Origin: Dethiosulfatibacter aminovorans DSM 17477 | GTDB taxonomy: Bacteria > Bacillota > Clostridia > Tissierellales > Dethiosulfatibacteraceae | DNA length: 64,000 nt | Direction: 5' to 3' | NCBI RefSeq assembly: GCF_900142005.1 | Contig: NZ_FQZL01000004.1 | Location: forward strand, 310,001 to 374,000 | Shown here: positions 40,821-49,711 of the stretch, in pieces | How positions within the stretch are numbered: position 1 is the first letter of the stretch | How the letters are laid out: every line of letters starts with the position of its first letter | Translations under genes and position numbers: made by a program | The notes under the pieces: model-generated | Seen by the model: only the letters and a program-made list of their open reading frames with translations | Database searches by the model: none | Told to the model about the DNA's origin: nothing

Positions 40821-42221
40821 ATGGGTAAAAAAATAACGTTTGGATGGTCCATGGTGCCGGTATTGTTTTTAGTTGCTGCATTGATACTTACTTTGCGTTT
40901 CTTCAACGGGGCACCTCACATAGCACTGTTTTTTTCGGCTGTAGCAGCGGCAATGGTAGCGATGAAATTCGGATACAAATGGCAATATCTTGAAAAAGGA
41001 ATAGTGTCGATGCTTTCCAATACGCTGCCCTCCATGCTGATTTTTTGCATAATCGGCATGGTCATAGGAGTATGGATGCTTGCCGGAGTTGTACCTACCA
41101 TGATATATTACGGACTAATGATAGTATCGCCTAAGTATTTCCTCTTCACTTCGTGCCTCATTTGCTGTATAGTTTCTCTTTCTACCGGCAGTTCCTGGAC
41201 TACTGTAGGAACTGTGGGGATTGCATTGATAGGAATGGGTCACGGCCTCGGTGTGCCTCTTCCTATGGTTGCAGGAGCGATAGTGTCGGGAGCCTATTTC
41301 GGCGACAAGATGTCTCCTCTTTCCGATACCACAAACCTTGCTCCTGCATCGGCCGGATGCGGTTTGTTCGAGCATATATCCCATATGCTGTATACAAGCG
41401 GACCCAGTATTGTCATTGCGCTGATAATGTTTTTTGCCATGGGGATGAAATATGGATCAACCCAGGTTGACAGTTCGGCTGTGGATGCGCTGCTGTTGGA
41501 CATAAACGGAGCATTCGTGATAACGCCTGTGCTTCTGCTTCCTCCAGTATTGATAATAATTATTGTGATCAAGAAAATCCCTGCCATACCTGGATTGGCG
41601 AGCGGGGTGTTGTTGGGAGCAGTATTTGCTTACTTCGTTCAGGGGAAAGGCATGACTGACATCATAGCAGCCATGCACTACGGTTTTTTAGCAAATACGG
41701 GGAACGAGGTTCTTGATGAGCTTTTGACAAGGGGAGGCCTTGATGCCATGATGTGGCCTCTGTCGCTGGTGTTCATGTCCTTGAGTTTCGCCGGGGTCAT
41801 GGAGAGGTCCGGCATGGTCCAGGCCATAGCGGATGTGATACTGTCCATGGCAAAGTCCACTGGAGCAATGATACTGTCCACTGTGTTGACATGCATAGGA
41901 GTCAATGTTCTTACCGGGGATCAGTATCTGTCCATAGTGTTCACCGGAGAAATGTATAAGAAGGCATACAGGGACAAGGGGCTTCACGCCAAGAACCTGA
42001 GCAGGACGCTGGAGGACAGCGGAACATTGTCGTCTCCCATGATTCCCTGGAATGCCTGTGCCGTATTCATGGCTTCAACCCTGGGAGTACCCACTGCGGC
42101 ATATGTACCCTTTGCTTTTTTCAACCTGATCAATCCTGTAATTGCTGTCATATACGGATATACGGGAATAACAATAGCAAAGGCTGAACCTGCAGAAGAA
42201 CGTGCTATGGATATCAAATAA
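40821..42221 (+). CDS. nhaC: NhaC-family Na+/H+ antiporter
   Basis: A 466-residue membrane protein with about 12 helices. NhaC landmarks include TGSSWTTVGTVGIALIGMGH, GAYFGDKMSPLSDTTNLAPA and LEDSGTLSSPMIPWNACAVFMAS. Family members exchange sodium for protons, and some (for example MleN) couple this to substrate/product antiport such as malate/lactate. In this operon either ion homeostasis or amino-acid/organic-acid antiport is possible. The start follows AGGAGGAATTTAA. Confidence 0.9.
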   Translation: MGKKITFGWSMVPVLFLVAALILTLRFFNGAPHIALFFSAVAAAMVAMKFGYKWQYLEKGIVSMLSNTLPSMLIFCIIGMVIGVWMLAGVVPTMIYYGLMIVSPKYFLFTSCLICCIVSLSTGSSWTTVGTVGIALIGMGHGLGVPLPMVAGAIVSGAYFGDKMSPLSDTTNLAPASAGCGLFEHISHMLYTSGPSIVIALIMFFAMGMKYGSTQVDSSAVDALLLDINGAFVITPVLLLPPVLIIIIVIKKIPAIPGLASGVLLGAVFAYFVQGKGMTDIIAAMHYGFLANTGNEVLDELLTRGGLDAMMWPLSLVFMSLSFAGVMERSGMVQAIADVILSMAKSTGAMILSTVLTCIGVNVLTGDQYLSIVFTGEMYKKAYRDKGLHAKNLSRTLEDSGTLSSPMIPWNACAVFMASTLGVPTAAYVPFAFFNLINPVIAVIYGYTGITIAKAEPAEERAMDIK

Positions 42222-42244
42222 TGTTTTTGGAGGAAGATTGAAAG

Positions 42245-42307
42245 ATGTATAAGTTGGATGAAAAAATCAAGCGAGAACATAGAAGGTATAGAAATATATC
42301 TAAATAA
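42245..42307 (+). CDS. Possible 20-residue basic peptide gene
   Basis: ATG at 42245 preceded by GGAGG (11-base spacing) opens a 20-codon frame encoding MYKLDEKIKREHRRYRNISK, strongly basic and soluble. It ends just before the inverted-repeat partner CTTGATTTTT at 42310, so the stretch may equally be only the loop of a terminator-like structure. No family can be assigned. Confidence 0.25.
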   Translation: MYKLDEKIKREHRRYRNISK

Positions 42308-42319
42308 ACCTTGATTTTT
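42262..42319 (+). terminator. Candidate terminator of the amino-acid oxidation operon
   Basis: AAAAATCAAG (42262-42271) is perfectly complementary to CTTGATTTTT (42310-42319), with a 38-base loop. The A/T-rich stem and long loop make it a weak terminator; no better one follows nhaC. Confidence 0.4.
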
Positions 42320-42339
42320 GATTATATTTGTATTATATT
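42311..42339 (+). promoter_or_regulatory. Promoter of the cobalamin operon
   Basis: TTGATT (42311-42316), 17 bp, TATATT (42334-42339), 20 bases before the AdoCbl riboswitch begins. Confidence 0.6.
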
Positions 42340-42357
42340 AGGTCTAACAAGTAAATA

Positions 42358-42508
42358 TGTTTGTGGTGCTGAAAAGCTAATAAGGGAAATAGGTTAAAGT
42401 CCTATGCAGCCCCCGCTACTGTAAGCATGACGAAATTCCAGATGCCACCGTGAAAACGGGAAGGTGGAAGAGTAGGAAGATTGCAAGCCAGGAGACCTGC
42501 CATAAACA
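42358..42508 (+). ncRNA. Adenosylcobalamin (B12) riboswitch
   Basis: Conserved elements are in order: closing stem GTTTGTGG/CCATAAAC (42359-42366, 42500-42507), AAGGGAA, GGTTAAAGTCCTATGCAGCC, CCCGCTACTGTAAGC, GATGCCACC, and the B12 box GCAAGCCAGGAGACCTGCC. It precedes the cobalamin operon, with a terminator at 42555, so high adenosylcobalamin should stop transcription. Confidence 0.96.
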
Positions 42509-42554
42509 AACCGAACTGCTTCGGAGGGAAGTGAGTGATGGATTCGATAGATAT

Positions 42555-42584
42555 TCACACTGTTTTCCGGCAGTGTGATTTTTG
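42555..42584 (+). terminator. Riboswitch expression-platform terminator
   Basis: TCACACTG-TTTTCCGG-CAGTGTGA followed by TTTTTG, 47 bases beyond the aptamer. Confidence 0.88.
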
Positions 42585-42609
42585 TTTGCAGACACATTTG
42601 GCAAATTGC

Positions 42610-42725
42610 AAGGAGAAATAATCTTGTATCACAACTCCCTGTTCACTCAACACAACAATTTGTGATTGGTAAGGATAATTGTTGTATTTCGAATTCACGA
42701 CCTCGCTGTAATACAAGATTATTTC
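42610..42725 (+). repeat. Unexplained nested inverted-repeat element upstream of cobC
   Basis: GAAATAATCTTGTAT (42615-42629) and ATACAAGATTATTTC (42711-42725) are perfect 15-bp inverted repeats 81 bases apart. Inside, ACAACAATT and AATTGTTGT (about 42652-42686) form a second 9-bp stem. AAGGAG at 42610 plus TTG at 42624 would allow a 13-codon leader peptide. It lies after the B12 terminator and 104 bases before cobC. It may be a second leader-RNA control element or a small mobile remnant; no duplicated target site is evident. Confidence 0.6.
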
Positions 42726-42829
42726 AGACGGTTGTCAAGGTTTAGAACAATAACCGGAGTATTAAAATTATTGAATATTTACTTTTGTTACACAAGAGTG
42801 AATAAAATGATGTTGATGGAGAGATGATT

Positions 42830-43420
42830 ATGTATCTGTATCTGATAAGGCACGGAGAGACTGACTGGAACGTTGAAAAACGTATGCAGGGTCAGATAGA
42901 CATAAATTTGAATATGAATGGAGTGCATCAGGCAAAGGCTCTTGGACAGAAGCTGAAAGATGAGTATGATGTGAAAAGGCTTTATTCAAGTCCTCTCACA
43001 AGGGCATATATGACGGGAAGCATAGTCGGCGACATACTTGATCTCGAATGTGAAAAAAGGGATGAACTGATGGAATTCAACTTTGGAGACTGGCAGGGAA
43101 TGACCTATGACGAGATAGAGAAAAGATATCCAAGGGATTGGCACAACTGGAAAAACTGCAGCCATCTGGTGGAAATCAGCGGAGGGGAAACCTTAGACCA
43201 GGGATACAAGAGGATATCAGAGGCAATAGATGAAATTGTGAAATCAAATGATGACAACACTGCAATCATCACTCATGGAACATCCATTGAATTTTACATA
43301 AACTATATGATGAATACAAATATTGAAGAAATTAAAATGGAAAGACTGATTGGGAAAAACACTTCAATTTACAAGATATACATAGACAAGAAACAAAACA
43401 TCAACAGGCTGGAGGCTTAA
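42830..43420 (+). CDS. cobC: Histidine-phosphatase family protein, probable alpha-ribazole phosphatase
   Basis: A 196-residue phosphoglycerate-mutase-like phosphatase: the catalytic LIRHGETDWN with the phospho-histidine at residue 8, YSSPLTRAYMT, FGDWQGMTYDEI and the second histidine in IITHGTSIE. As first gene of the cobalamin operon it is probably CobC, which dephosphorylates alpha-ribazole phosphate or adenosylcobalamin phosphate. ATG at 42830 gives better spacing from GGAGAG than ATG at 42824. It abuts cbiA. Confidence 0.85.
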   Translation: MYLYLIRHGETDWNVEKRMQGQIDINLNMNGVHQAKALGQKLKDEYDVKRLYSSPLTRAYMTGSIVGDILDLECEKRDELMEFNFGDWQGMTYDEIEKRYPRDWHNWKNCSHLVEISGGETLDQGYKRISEAIDEIVKSNDDNTAIITHGTSIEFYINYMMNTNIEEIKMERLIGKNTSIYKIYIDKKQNINRLEA

Positions 43421-44797
43421 ATGACACCTGGATTTTTAATTGCAGGAACAAACAGTGGAGTTGGAAAAACCACCGTATCTACAGGGATAATGTATGTGCT
43501 GGCGGAGGAAATGAAGGTTCAGCCCTTCAAGGCGGGACCTGACTATATAGACCCTGCCTACCACACCTTCATTACGGGGAAAAAGAGCAGAAATCTTGAT
43601 ACATGGATAAACAATGAAAATACAATAAAGTATCTGTATTGCAAGAATGCAAAGGATGCTGACATTGCAGTCGTCGAAGGAGTAATGGGCCTTTACGACG
43701 GCAAAGAGACAGGAGAAAAGAAGGGAAGTACGGCTCATCTTGCCGAGGTGCTGAACCTCCCCACCCTTCTCATAGTTAACGGTAAAGGCATGGCGGGAAG
43801 TGCAGCCGCAATAGTAAAGGGATATGCGGAACTTGACCCAAAATCAAATGTCAAGGGAGTCATATTCAACAATGTGGGAGCAATGCACTATAAGCTCCTT
43901 AAGGATGCAGTGGAGAAATTCACAGATGTTAAGGCTTATGGATATATAGAAAAGCTTCCTGAAATAGAGCTTCCATCAAGGCATCTTGGACTTGTTCCCT
44001 CCTGCGAGATAGACAATCTCAAGGAACAGCTCAACATCTTAAGGGACAGAATTAAGAATACAGTTGATTTTCAAGGTCTCATGGAACTGGCTGCAACAGC
44101 CGGGGAGATTGAATTTGAAGACATTATTATAGAAAAGAAAGAACCAATAAGAATAGGCATAGCAAAAGACAGCGCCTTTAACTTCTATTATGAAGACAAT
44201 ATAGATTTATTAAAGGAAATGGGAGCTGAATTAATAGAGTTCAGTCCTCTCGAATCAAAACTCATACCAAATAACCTACATCTTCTGTTGTTCGGAGGAG
44301 GGTTTCCCGAAGTGTTTGCCAAGGAACTTCAAAATAACCATTCCATCAGAGAAGATCTGAAAGCAAAGCTTCAAGAAGGGATTCCCTACCTCTCCGAATG
44401 CGGAGGAATGATGTATCTCTGTGATGAAATCGTGGATTTCAACGGAGACAGGTATGAAATGACAGGATATCTCAAGGGATATACCGAAATGACAAATAAG
44501 CTTAATCGATTCGGATATGCGACCATAAGACTAGAAGAAGATTGCATCTACGGAAAAGCCGGATCTGAAATAAGGATACACGAATTTCACAGGTCAAAGG
44601 ACCATGTGGAAGAAAAGAAGGTCTTTCATATCCACAAGGACAGGAAAGGCAAGGTTTCAAAGGAATGGGAATGCGGATATGTGAAAGGCAACGGAGCCAG
44701 TTCCTATGCACACTTCCACTACTATTCAAATCTGGAAATGATAAACAGCGTCTACGACAAAGCTGTTGAATACAAGAAAGCGGCTACGTTGCGTTAA
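43421..44797 (+). CDS. cbiA: Cobyrinic acid a,c-diamide synthase
   Basis: A 458-residue glutamine-dependent amidotransferase. The N-terminal dethiobiotin-synthetase-like domain has Walker A AGTNSGVGKTTVS, KAGPDYIDPAYH and VVEGVMGLYDG; the C-terminal triad-type glutaminase domain carries LLLFGGGFPE and the nucleophile Cys327 in YLSECGGMMYL. It uses ATP and glutamine to amidate side chains a and c of (co)cobyrinate. The start directly follows the cobC stop. A 90-bp gap without clear signals precedes cbiC. Confidence 0.95.
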   Translation: MTPGFLIAGTNSGVGKTTVSTGIMYVLAEEMKVQPFKAGPDYIDPAYHTFITGKKSRNLDTWINNENTIKYLYCKNAKDADIAVVEGVMGLYDGKETGEKKGSTAHLAEVLNLPTLLIVNGKGMAGSAAAIVKGYAELDPKSNVKGVIFNNVGAMHYKLLKDAVEKFTDVKAYGYIEKLPEIELPSRHLGLVPSCEIDNLKEQLNILRDRIKNTVDFQGLMELAATAGEIEFEDIIIEKKEPIRIGIAKDSAFNFYYEDNIDLLKEMGAELIEFSPLESKLIPNNLHLLLFGGGFPEVFAKELQNNHSIREDLKAKLQEGIPYLSECGGMMYLCDEIVDFNGDRYEMTGYLKGYTEMTNKLNRFGYATIRLEEDCIYGKAGSEIRIHEFHRSKDHVEEKKVFHIHKDRKGKVSKEWECGYVKGNGASSYAHFHYYSNLEMINSVYDKAVEYKKAATLR

Positions 44798-44886
44798 ATG
44801 CAAACCGCGAAAGAATTAGTTGGTACAAGCATTGTAAAGCATAGAAGGATTATGGGTTGCCTGAAAAGCCCAAATAAACTGGAGAA

Positions 44887-45540
44887 ATGATCATATCATT
44901 AAACAATCAAATGACTCAATACATTAAGAATCCTGAAAAAATCGAAGAAAACAGCATGTCAATAATAGAAAGTGAAATGAAAGATCCAAGCAGTTTTACT
45001 GATGATGAGCTTAAGGTTGTGAAGAGGGTGATACACACCACTGCAGACTTTGACTACGAGGATCTTCTAAGATTCTTCGACAGTCCCATAGACAGTTGCA
45101 AGGAAGCAATAGGCAAGGGCTGCAAAATCTATACGGACACATCCATGATGAAAAGCGGAATCAACAAAAAAAACCTTGAGAAATTCGGCTGTGAAGTTGT
45201 CAACTATGTCCACGACGAGGACGTGTGGGCTGCTTCAAAGGAAAAGAACATTACAAGGTCGATGGCATCGATCGAAAAGGCATATCTTAAGGAAAAGGTT
45301 GAGATTTATGCAATTGGAAATGCTCCGACAGCCTTATACAAGCTTTTTGAGCTCATAGACGAGTACGGAGTTTATCCTAAGGCAATAATAGGAGCTCCTG
45401 TAGGTTTTGTGGGAGCTGCAGAATCGAAAGAAATGCTTATGGCAAGGACTGATGTGCCGTATATTTCCGTCAAGGGAAGAAAGGGTGGAAGTTCTGTCAG
45501 TGCAGCAATAATCAATGCAATAATGAAGATAACTAAGTGA
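44887..45540 (+). CDS. cbiC: Cobalt-precorrin-8 methylmutase
   Basis: A 217-residue enzyme that moves the C11 methyl group to C12, giving cobyrinic acid. RVIHTTADFDY contains the catalytic histidine, and DTSMMKSGI, IGNAPTALYKLFELI and IIGAPVGFVGAAESKE are the family blocks. ATG at 44887 sits very close to GGAG (two bases), so the true start may differ slightly; ATG at 44911 is a later option without its own site. It lies one base before cbiD. Confidence 0.95.
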   Translation: MIISLNNQMTQYIKNPEKIEENSMSIIESEMKDPSSFTDDELKVVKRVIHTTADFDYEDLLRFFDSPIDSCKEAIGKGCKIYTDTSMMKSGINKKNLEKFGCEVVNYVHDEDVWAASKEKNITRSMASIEKAYLKEKVEIYAIGNAPTALYKLFELIDEYGVYPKAIIGAPVGFVGAAESKEMLMARTDVPYISVKGRKGGSSVSAAIINAIMKITK

Positions 45541-45541
45541 C

Positions 45542-46675
45542 ATGGAAGACAGGTACATAGATAAAAATGGGAAAAAACTAAGATATGGATATACCACGGG
45601 AAGCTGTGCGGCTGCAGCATCGAAAGCTGCCGTTCAAATGCTTTCAACCGGTAGAAAAACTGATGAGGTTCACATAGACACTCCCTTTGGATGGACTATA
45701 GGAATAGATGTTCATCCCGTGGAGGTCAATGATTGTGAATCTTCTTGCTATGTAACAAAGGACAGCGGAGACGATCCTGACATAACCAACGGTATGGAAC
45801 TCTATGCAAAAGCCGAATGGTGTCAGGATGGAACAAATGAAGACATGATAGTTGTTGAAACGGGAAAAGGAATAGGGAAGGTCACAAAAAAAGGACTTTC
45901 CGTAGAGCCTGGCAATCCAGCCATAAACCCCGTTCCAATGAAGATGATAAGGGAAGAGGTTAAAAAGGTCCTTCCCCAGGGTAGGGGCGTAAAGGTCACA
46001 CTGTGGATTCCAAAGGGTGAGGAACTGTCAAGGAAGACCTTCAATCCAAGACTGGGAATAGTGGGAGGCATTTCAATAATAGGTACTACCGGCATAGTGG
46101 AACCCATGTCGGAAGAGGCTCTCAAGGAGTCCTACGCAATAGAGATAAACATGCAGGTGAAGGAAGGGAACAGGACAATAATTCTTACTCCCGGAAACTA
46201 CGGTCTCGACTATACAAGGAAAAACAATCTTGATGAGAAGAGGGCTGTAAGGACCAGCAACTTCATAGGATACATGCTTGACAAGAGTCTGGAATACGGT
46301 GTGGAGAACATACTCTTCGTGGGACATGCAGGGAAGATGACAAAGATTGCCGCCGGAGTATACCAGACCCACAGCAAGTATGGAGACGGCAGGCTTGAGA
46401 CCATCGCATCCTATGCGGGAATCTGCGGATATGGAAGTGAAGTCCTTGAAAAGATACTTGACTCCACCACTACGGATGAGGCAATCAGCCATATTGAAGA
46501 CAAAAGATTTGAGATCTATGAAATGATCTGCGAAAGGGCTGCTGAAAAATGCAGGGCAAGGGTCTTTGGAGATGTAAATGTGGAAACTTTGATTTTCACC
46601 AATGAATATGGTTTCCTGGGTAAAAGCAAAAATGCGGACAAACTCATAAAGGAGCTTGAAATTGGACAAGATTAA
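45542..46675 (+). CDS. cbiD: Cobalt-precorrin-5B C1-methyltransferase
   Basis: A 377-residue enzyme specific to the anaerobic (cobalt-early) pathway; it methylates C1 with S-adenosylmethionine after acetaldehyde loss. The opening LRYGYTTGSCAAAASKAA, DAGDDPDIT-like KDSGDDPDITNG, and NPRLGIVGGISIIGTTGIVEPMSE blocks are diagnostic. It overlaps cbiE by 14 bases. Confidence 0.96.
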   Translation: MEDRYIDKNGKKLRYGYTTGSCAAAASKAAVQMLSTGRKTDEVHIDTPFGWTIGIDVHPVEVNDCESSCYVTKDSGDDPDITNGMELYAKAEWCQDGTNEDMIVVETGKGIGKVTKKGLSVEPGNPAINPVPMKMIREEVKKVLPQGRGVKVTLWIPKGEELSRKTFNPRLGIVGGISIIGTTGIVEPMSEEALKESYAIEINMQVKEGNRTIILTPGNYGLDYTRKNNLDEKRAVRTSNFIGYMLDKSLEYGVENILFVGHAGKMTKIAAGVYQTHSKYGDGRLETIASYAGICGYGSEVLEKILDSTTTDEAISHIEDKRFEIYEMICERAAEKCRARVFGDVNVETLIFTNEYGFLGKSKNADKLIKELEIGQD

Positions 46676-47282
46676 TATAATTGGGATGGGCCCTGGAAGC
46701 AGCAAGTATGTGCTGCCTGTTTCCCGGGAAATAATTGAAGCAGCGGACATGCTCATTGGTTCCAAAAGATATATAGATGACTACTGCAGTGACGGACAGA
46801 AATCAATAGTTCTGGATTCAAACTACCCCCAGGTTGTTGAATACCTGAAGGGAAACATGGGAAGTGAAAGGATAGCCATACTTGTTTCAGGTGACTCATC
46901 CTTCTACAGTCTCACTACATATATAAAAAAGAATATTGATGTCGGCAATCTCAATATCGTGCCGGGAATAAGCTCCCTGCAATACCTCTTTTCAAGAATT
47001 GGAATAAGCTATGAGAGGACACTCCTTACCAGTCTCCACGGAAGGGAGGAGGATTTTTGGGAAAGGTCACTGGAATTCGACAATATAGGAATACTTACGG
47101 ACAAGAAGTGGAGTCCCGAAAGGATAGCGAAAGAGATAATAAGAAGGAAACTTGACTTCAAATACATATACGTAGGTGAAAATCTCACCTATGAAAACGA
47201 AAAAGTCAGCAGGATGACAATGGAAGAATGCCTGGACTTTGAAACCGACAATATAAATGCGGTGGTGATATCTAATGATTAA
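46662..47282 (+). CDS. cbiE: Cobalt-precorrin-7 C5-methyltransferase
   Basis: A 206-residue tetrapyrrole methylase that methylates C5. Motifs: INIIGMGPGSSKYVLP, LIGSKRYIDDY, ILVSGDSSFYSL and IVPGISSLQYLFSRIG. I chose TTG at 46662 because GGAG lies seven bases upstream; the TTG at 46656 is only one base from it. It overlaps cbiT by eight bases; CbiE and CbiT together perform the two methylations plus decarboxylation done by fused CobL elsewhere. Confidence 0.94.
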   Translation: MDKINIIGMGPGSSKYVLPVSREIIEAADMLIGSKRYIDDYCSDGQKSIVLDSNYPQVVEYLKGNMGSERIAILVSGDSSFYSLTTYIKKNIDVGNLNIVPGISSLQYLFSRIGISYERTLLTSLHGREEDFWERSLEFDNIGILTDKKWSPERIAKEIIRRKLDFKYIYVGENLTYENEKVSRMTMEECLDFETDNINAVVISND

Positions 47283-47853
47283 CAGGATAGTGCCTGGAAT
47301 AGACGACGACAAGTTCATAAGGGAAAAGGCACCCATGACAAAGAACGAGGTAAGGGTGGTGACCTGCTCAAAGCTTAACATTGAAAGTGATTCAAGGATA
47401 CTTGACATAGGGGGCGGTACAGGCTCAACATCAATAGAGTTTGCAAGCCTTTCACCGGAAATCCGGGTTACGGTTATCGAGAGAAACAGAGATTCTTATG
47501 AATTGATACTCAAGAATATTGATAAGTTTTGCCTGGGCAATGTAAGGGCAATCCACGGGAAAGCCTGCGGCGACCTTCCGGAGGAGGAGTTTGACAGGGT
47601 GTTCATAGGTGGAAGCGGCGGAAACATGGAGGACATCTTCAAATGGATGGAGATCCATCTTGTGGATGGGGGCACCGTTGTATCCAATACGGTGACCATA
47701 GAGAACCTCTTCGTATTCACCAAGCTTCTGAAGGAATACGGATATTCAGACATAGATGTTACACAGATGAGTGTTTCAAAGGGGAAGAATGTTGCAAACC
47801 TTACAATGATGATTGCAAACAATCCAATTTACATAGTTTCGGGAAGAAAATAA
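47275..47853 (+). CDS. cbiT: Cobalt-precorrin-6B C15-methyltransferase (decarboxylating)
   Basis: A 192-residue Rossmann-fold methyltransferase. SAM motif I reads LDIGGGTGSTSIEFA; KNEVRVVTCSKLNI precedes it; FIGGSGGNMEDI is the CbiT-specific block. It decarboxylates the C12 acetate and methylates C15. The ATG overlaps the cbiE stop (TAATGA). Confidence 0.95.
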   Translation: MINRIVPGIDDDKFIREKAPMTKNEVRVVTCSKLNIESDSRILDIGGGTGSTSIEFASLSPEIRVTVIERNRDSYELILKNIDKFCLGNVRAIHGKACGDLPEEEFDRVFIGGSGGNMEDIFKWMEIHLVDGGTVVSNTVTIENLFVFTKLLKEYGYSDIDVTQMSVSKGKNVANLTMMIANNPIYIVSGRK

Positions 47854-47894
47854 AAAAGGCTTATGGTATGAGCTGAGATTAGAGGAGAAATAAG

Positions 47895-48650
47895 ATGAGT
47901 AAGGTATATTTTATAGGCGCCGGACCAGGTGCAACGGATTTGATTACTCTGAGAGGGGCAAGGCTTATAGAAGAGGCTGATGTGCTGATCTATGCAGGGT
48001 CCCTTGTGAACAGGGAGATTCTTGATTTCAACAAGAAAAGTGATGAAATCTACAACAGTGCATCAATGAACCTTGATGAGGTTTTGGATGTGACAATCAA
48101 GGCAGTGAAGGAAGGAAAGACTGTTGCAAGAGTCCATACCGGAGATCCTTCAATATATGGAGCAATAAAGGAGCAGATGGACGAGCTTGAAAAGCACGGT
48201 ATTGAGTTCGAGGTTGTTCCGGGAGTCAGCTCTTTTGTTGCAGCAGCAGCGGCAATAAAGAAGGAATTCACCTTGCCGGGAGTGTCGCAGACTGTCATCT
48301 GTACAAGACTTGAGGGTAGGACTCCCGTGCCTGAAAAGGAAAAGCTTGAAGAACTGGCAAAGCACAGGGCAAGCATGGCTCTCTTCCTGTCGGTGGGAAT
48401 GATAGACGAGGTCGTTGCAAGGCTCACGAAGCACTATGCAGCTACAACTCCCGTTGCAGTTGTAAAAAGGGCAACATGGCCTGATGAGGAAATCATAATA
48501 TGCACTCTTGAAACACTTGCTGAAAATGTGAAGAAGCACAACATCAAGAAGACTGCACAGATACTTGTTGGGGATTTCATAGAAACCGAATACGAAAAAT
48601 CAAAGCTTTACGACAGCAAGTTCACCCACGAATACAGACAGGCGAAGTAA
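47895..48650 (+). CDS. cbiF: Cobalt-precorrin-4 C11-methyltransferase
   Basis: A 251-residue tetrapyrrole methylase: VYFIGAGPGATDLITLRGARL, HTGDPSIYGAIKEQ, VVPGVSSFVAAAAAI and TRLEGRTPVPE are typical of CbiF. It adds the C11 methyl group. GAGGAG lies before the ATG. Its stop overlaps the cbiG start (TAATG). Confidence 0.95.
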   Translation: MSKVYFIGAGPGATDLITLRGARLIEEADVLIYAGSLVNREILDFNKKSDEIYNSASMNLDEVLDVTIKAVKEGKTVARVHTGDPSIYGAIKEQMDELEKHGIEFEVVPGVSSFVAAAAAIKKEFTLPGVSQTVICTRLEGRTPVPEKEKLEELAKHRASMALFLSVGMIDEVVARLTKHYAATTPVAVVKRATWPDEEIIICTLETLAENVKKHNIKKTAQILVGDFIETEYEKSKLYDSKFTHEYRQAK

Positions 48651-49711
48651 TGAACTGGGCCGTAGTGACATTGTCCGCAAAGGGGCTTGAAACAGCCTTG
48701 AAGGTGGGAGAACATTTCGACTCGGATATCTACACTCTTGAAAAATATCTGGATGGAGATGGAGTTTCAGACCGTCGGGGCGGCAAGTTTCAGCTAAGGG
48801 CCATTCCCGGAAGATTCAAGGACTTCAACGGATATCTCTTTGAAAACTACAGGACAATCGTATATATAATGGCTACGGGAATTGTGGTAAGGGACATTGC
48901 CCCTTATCTCAGGCACAAGTCCGTGGACCCTGCAGTACTTGTAATGGACGGCAAGGGGGACTTTGTAATAAGCCTCCTTTCCGGACATCTTGGCGGAGCC
49001 AATGAAAAGGCATTGCAACTGGCTGAAAAAATCGGAGCACAGCCTGTAATAACCACAATGTCTGACGTAGTGGGAAAAACTGCCGTTGACATCATAGCAA
49101 TGAAGCTTGACTGTGCCATAGGATCCTTTGAAAGTGCCAAGGATGTAACGGCAGATATCATAAACGACGACATTGTCTCAATCACAGGGGACTATGAAAT
49201 TTCCGGAGAGAATCTGCCGGCAAATATTGTAGCAGGCTATGATGAAAGGGCAGTGAGCAGGATAGTCATATCAAACAAGAGAGATGCAGTTCTGGGTGAA
49301 AGGGATGCCCTTTTGATACCCAGGAACACAGTCCTTGGTGTGGGATGCAGAAGGGATACCCCTTTTGAGAAGATTGAAGCCTTCATCAGGGAAGAGATGG
49401 AAAGAAACAATCTTCATATGAAATCAATAAAGAGGATATCGTCAATAGATTTGAAGGCGAATGAGAAAAGCATCATAGAATTCAGCTGCAAAAACAATAT
49501 AGAGTTTGTCACCTATCCTGCAGAGGAACTTGTAAAATATGAAGACAGGTTTGGAGTTTCCAAGTTTGTAAAGAAAATAACCGGCGTGGGCTCTGTCAGT
49601 GAAACCAGCGGATATGCAGGGTCTAATTTCGGAAAGAAAATAACGGGCAAGACGTCAAAGGATGGAATGACGCTGTCCATATGGGAGGAAGAAAAGTGTT
49701 ATACGTTATAG
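48650..49711 (+). CDS. cbiG: Cobalt-precorrin-5A hydrolase
   Basis: A 353-residue enzyme that opens the delta-lactone and releases the C20/C21 unit as acetaldehyde. The N-terminal half has IMATGIVVRDIAPYLRHKSVDPAVLVMD and LSGHLGGANE; the C-terminal half has LGVGCRRDTPFEKIEAFI. All are CbiG hallmarks (landmarks only). It overlaps both neighbours, indicating coupled translation. Confidence 0.95.
   Translation: MNWAVVTLSAKGLETALKVGEHFDSDIYTLEKYLDGDGVSDRRGGKFQLRAIPGRFKDFNGYLFENYRTIVYIMATGIVVRDIAPYLRHKSVDPAVLVMDGKGDFVISLLSGHLGGANEKALQLAEKIGAQPVITTMSDVVGKTAVDIIAMKLDCAIGSFESAKDVTADIINDDIVSITGDYEISGENLPANIVAGYDERAVSRIVISNKRDAVLGERDALLIPRNTVLGVGCRRDTPFEKIEAFIREEMERNNLHMKSIKRISSIDLKANEKSIIEFSCKNNIEFVTYPAEELVKYEDRFGVSKFVKKITGVGSVSETSGYAGSNFGKKITGKTSKDGMTLSIWEEEKCYTL

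Noticed and set aside
42610..42725. Inverted-repeat element considered as part of the B12 riboswitch
   Set aside because: The aptamer, closing stem and terminator are complete by 42584; the element is separate.
46073..46765. 230-codon minus-strand frame
   Set aside because: Antisense to the cbiD/cbiE junction; both plus-strand genes are firm.
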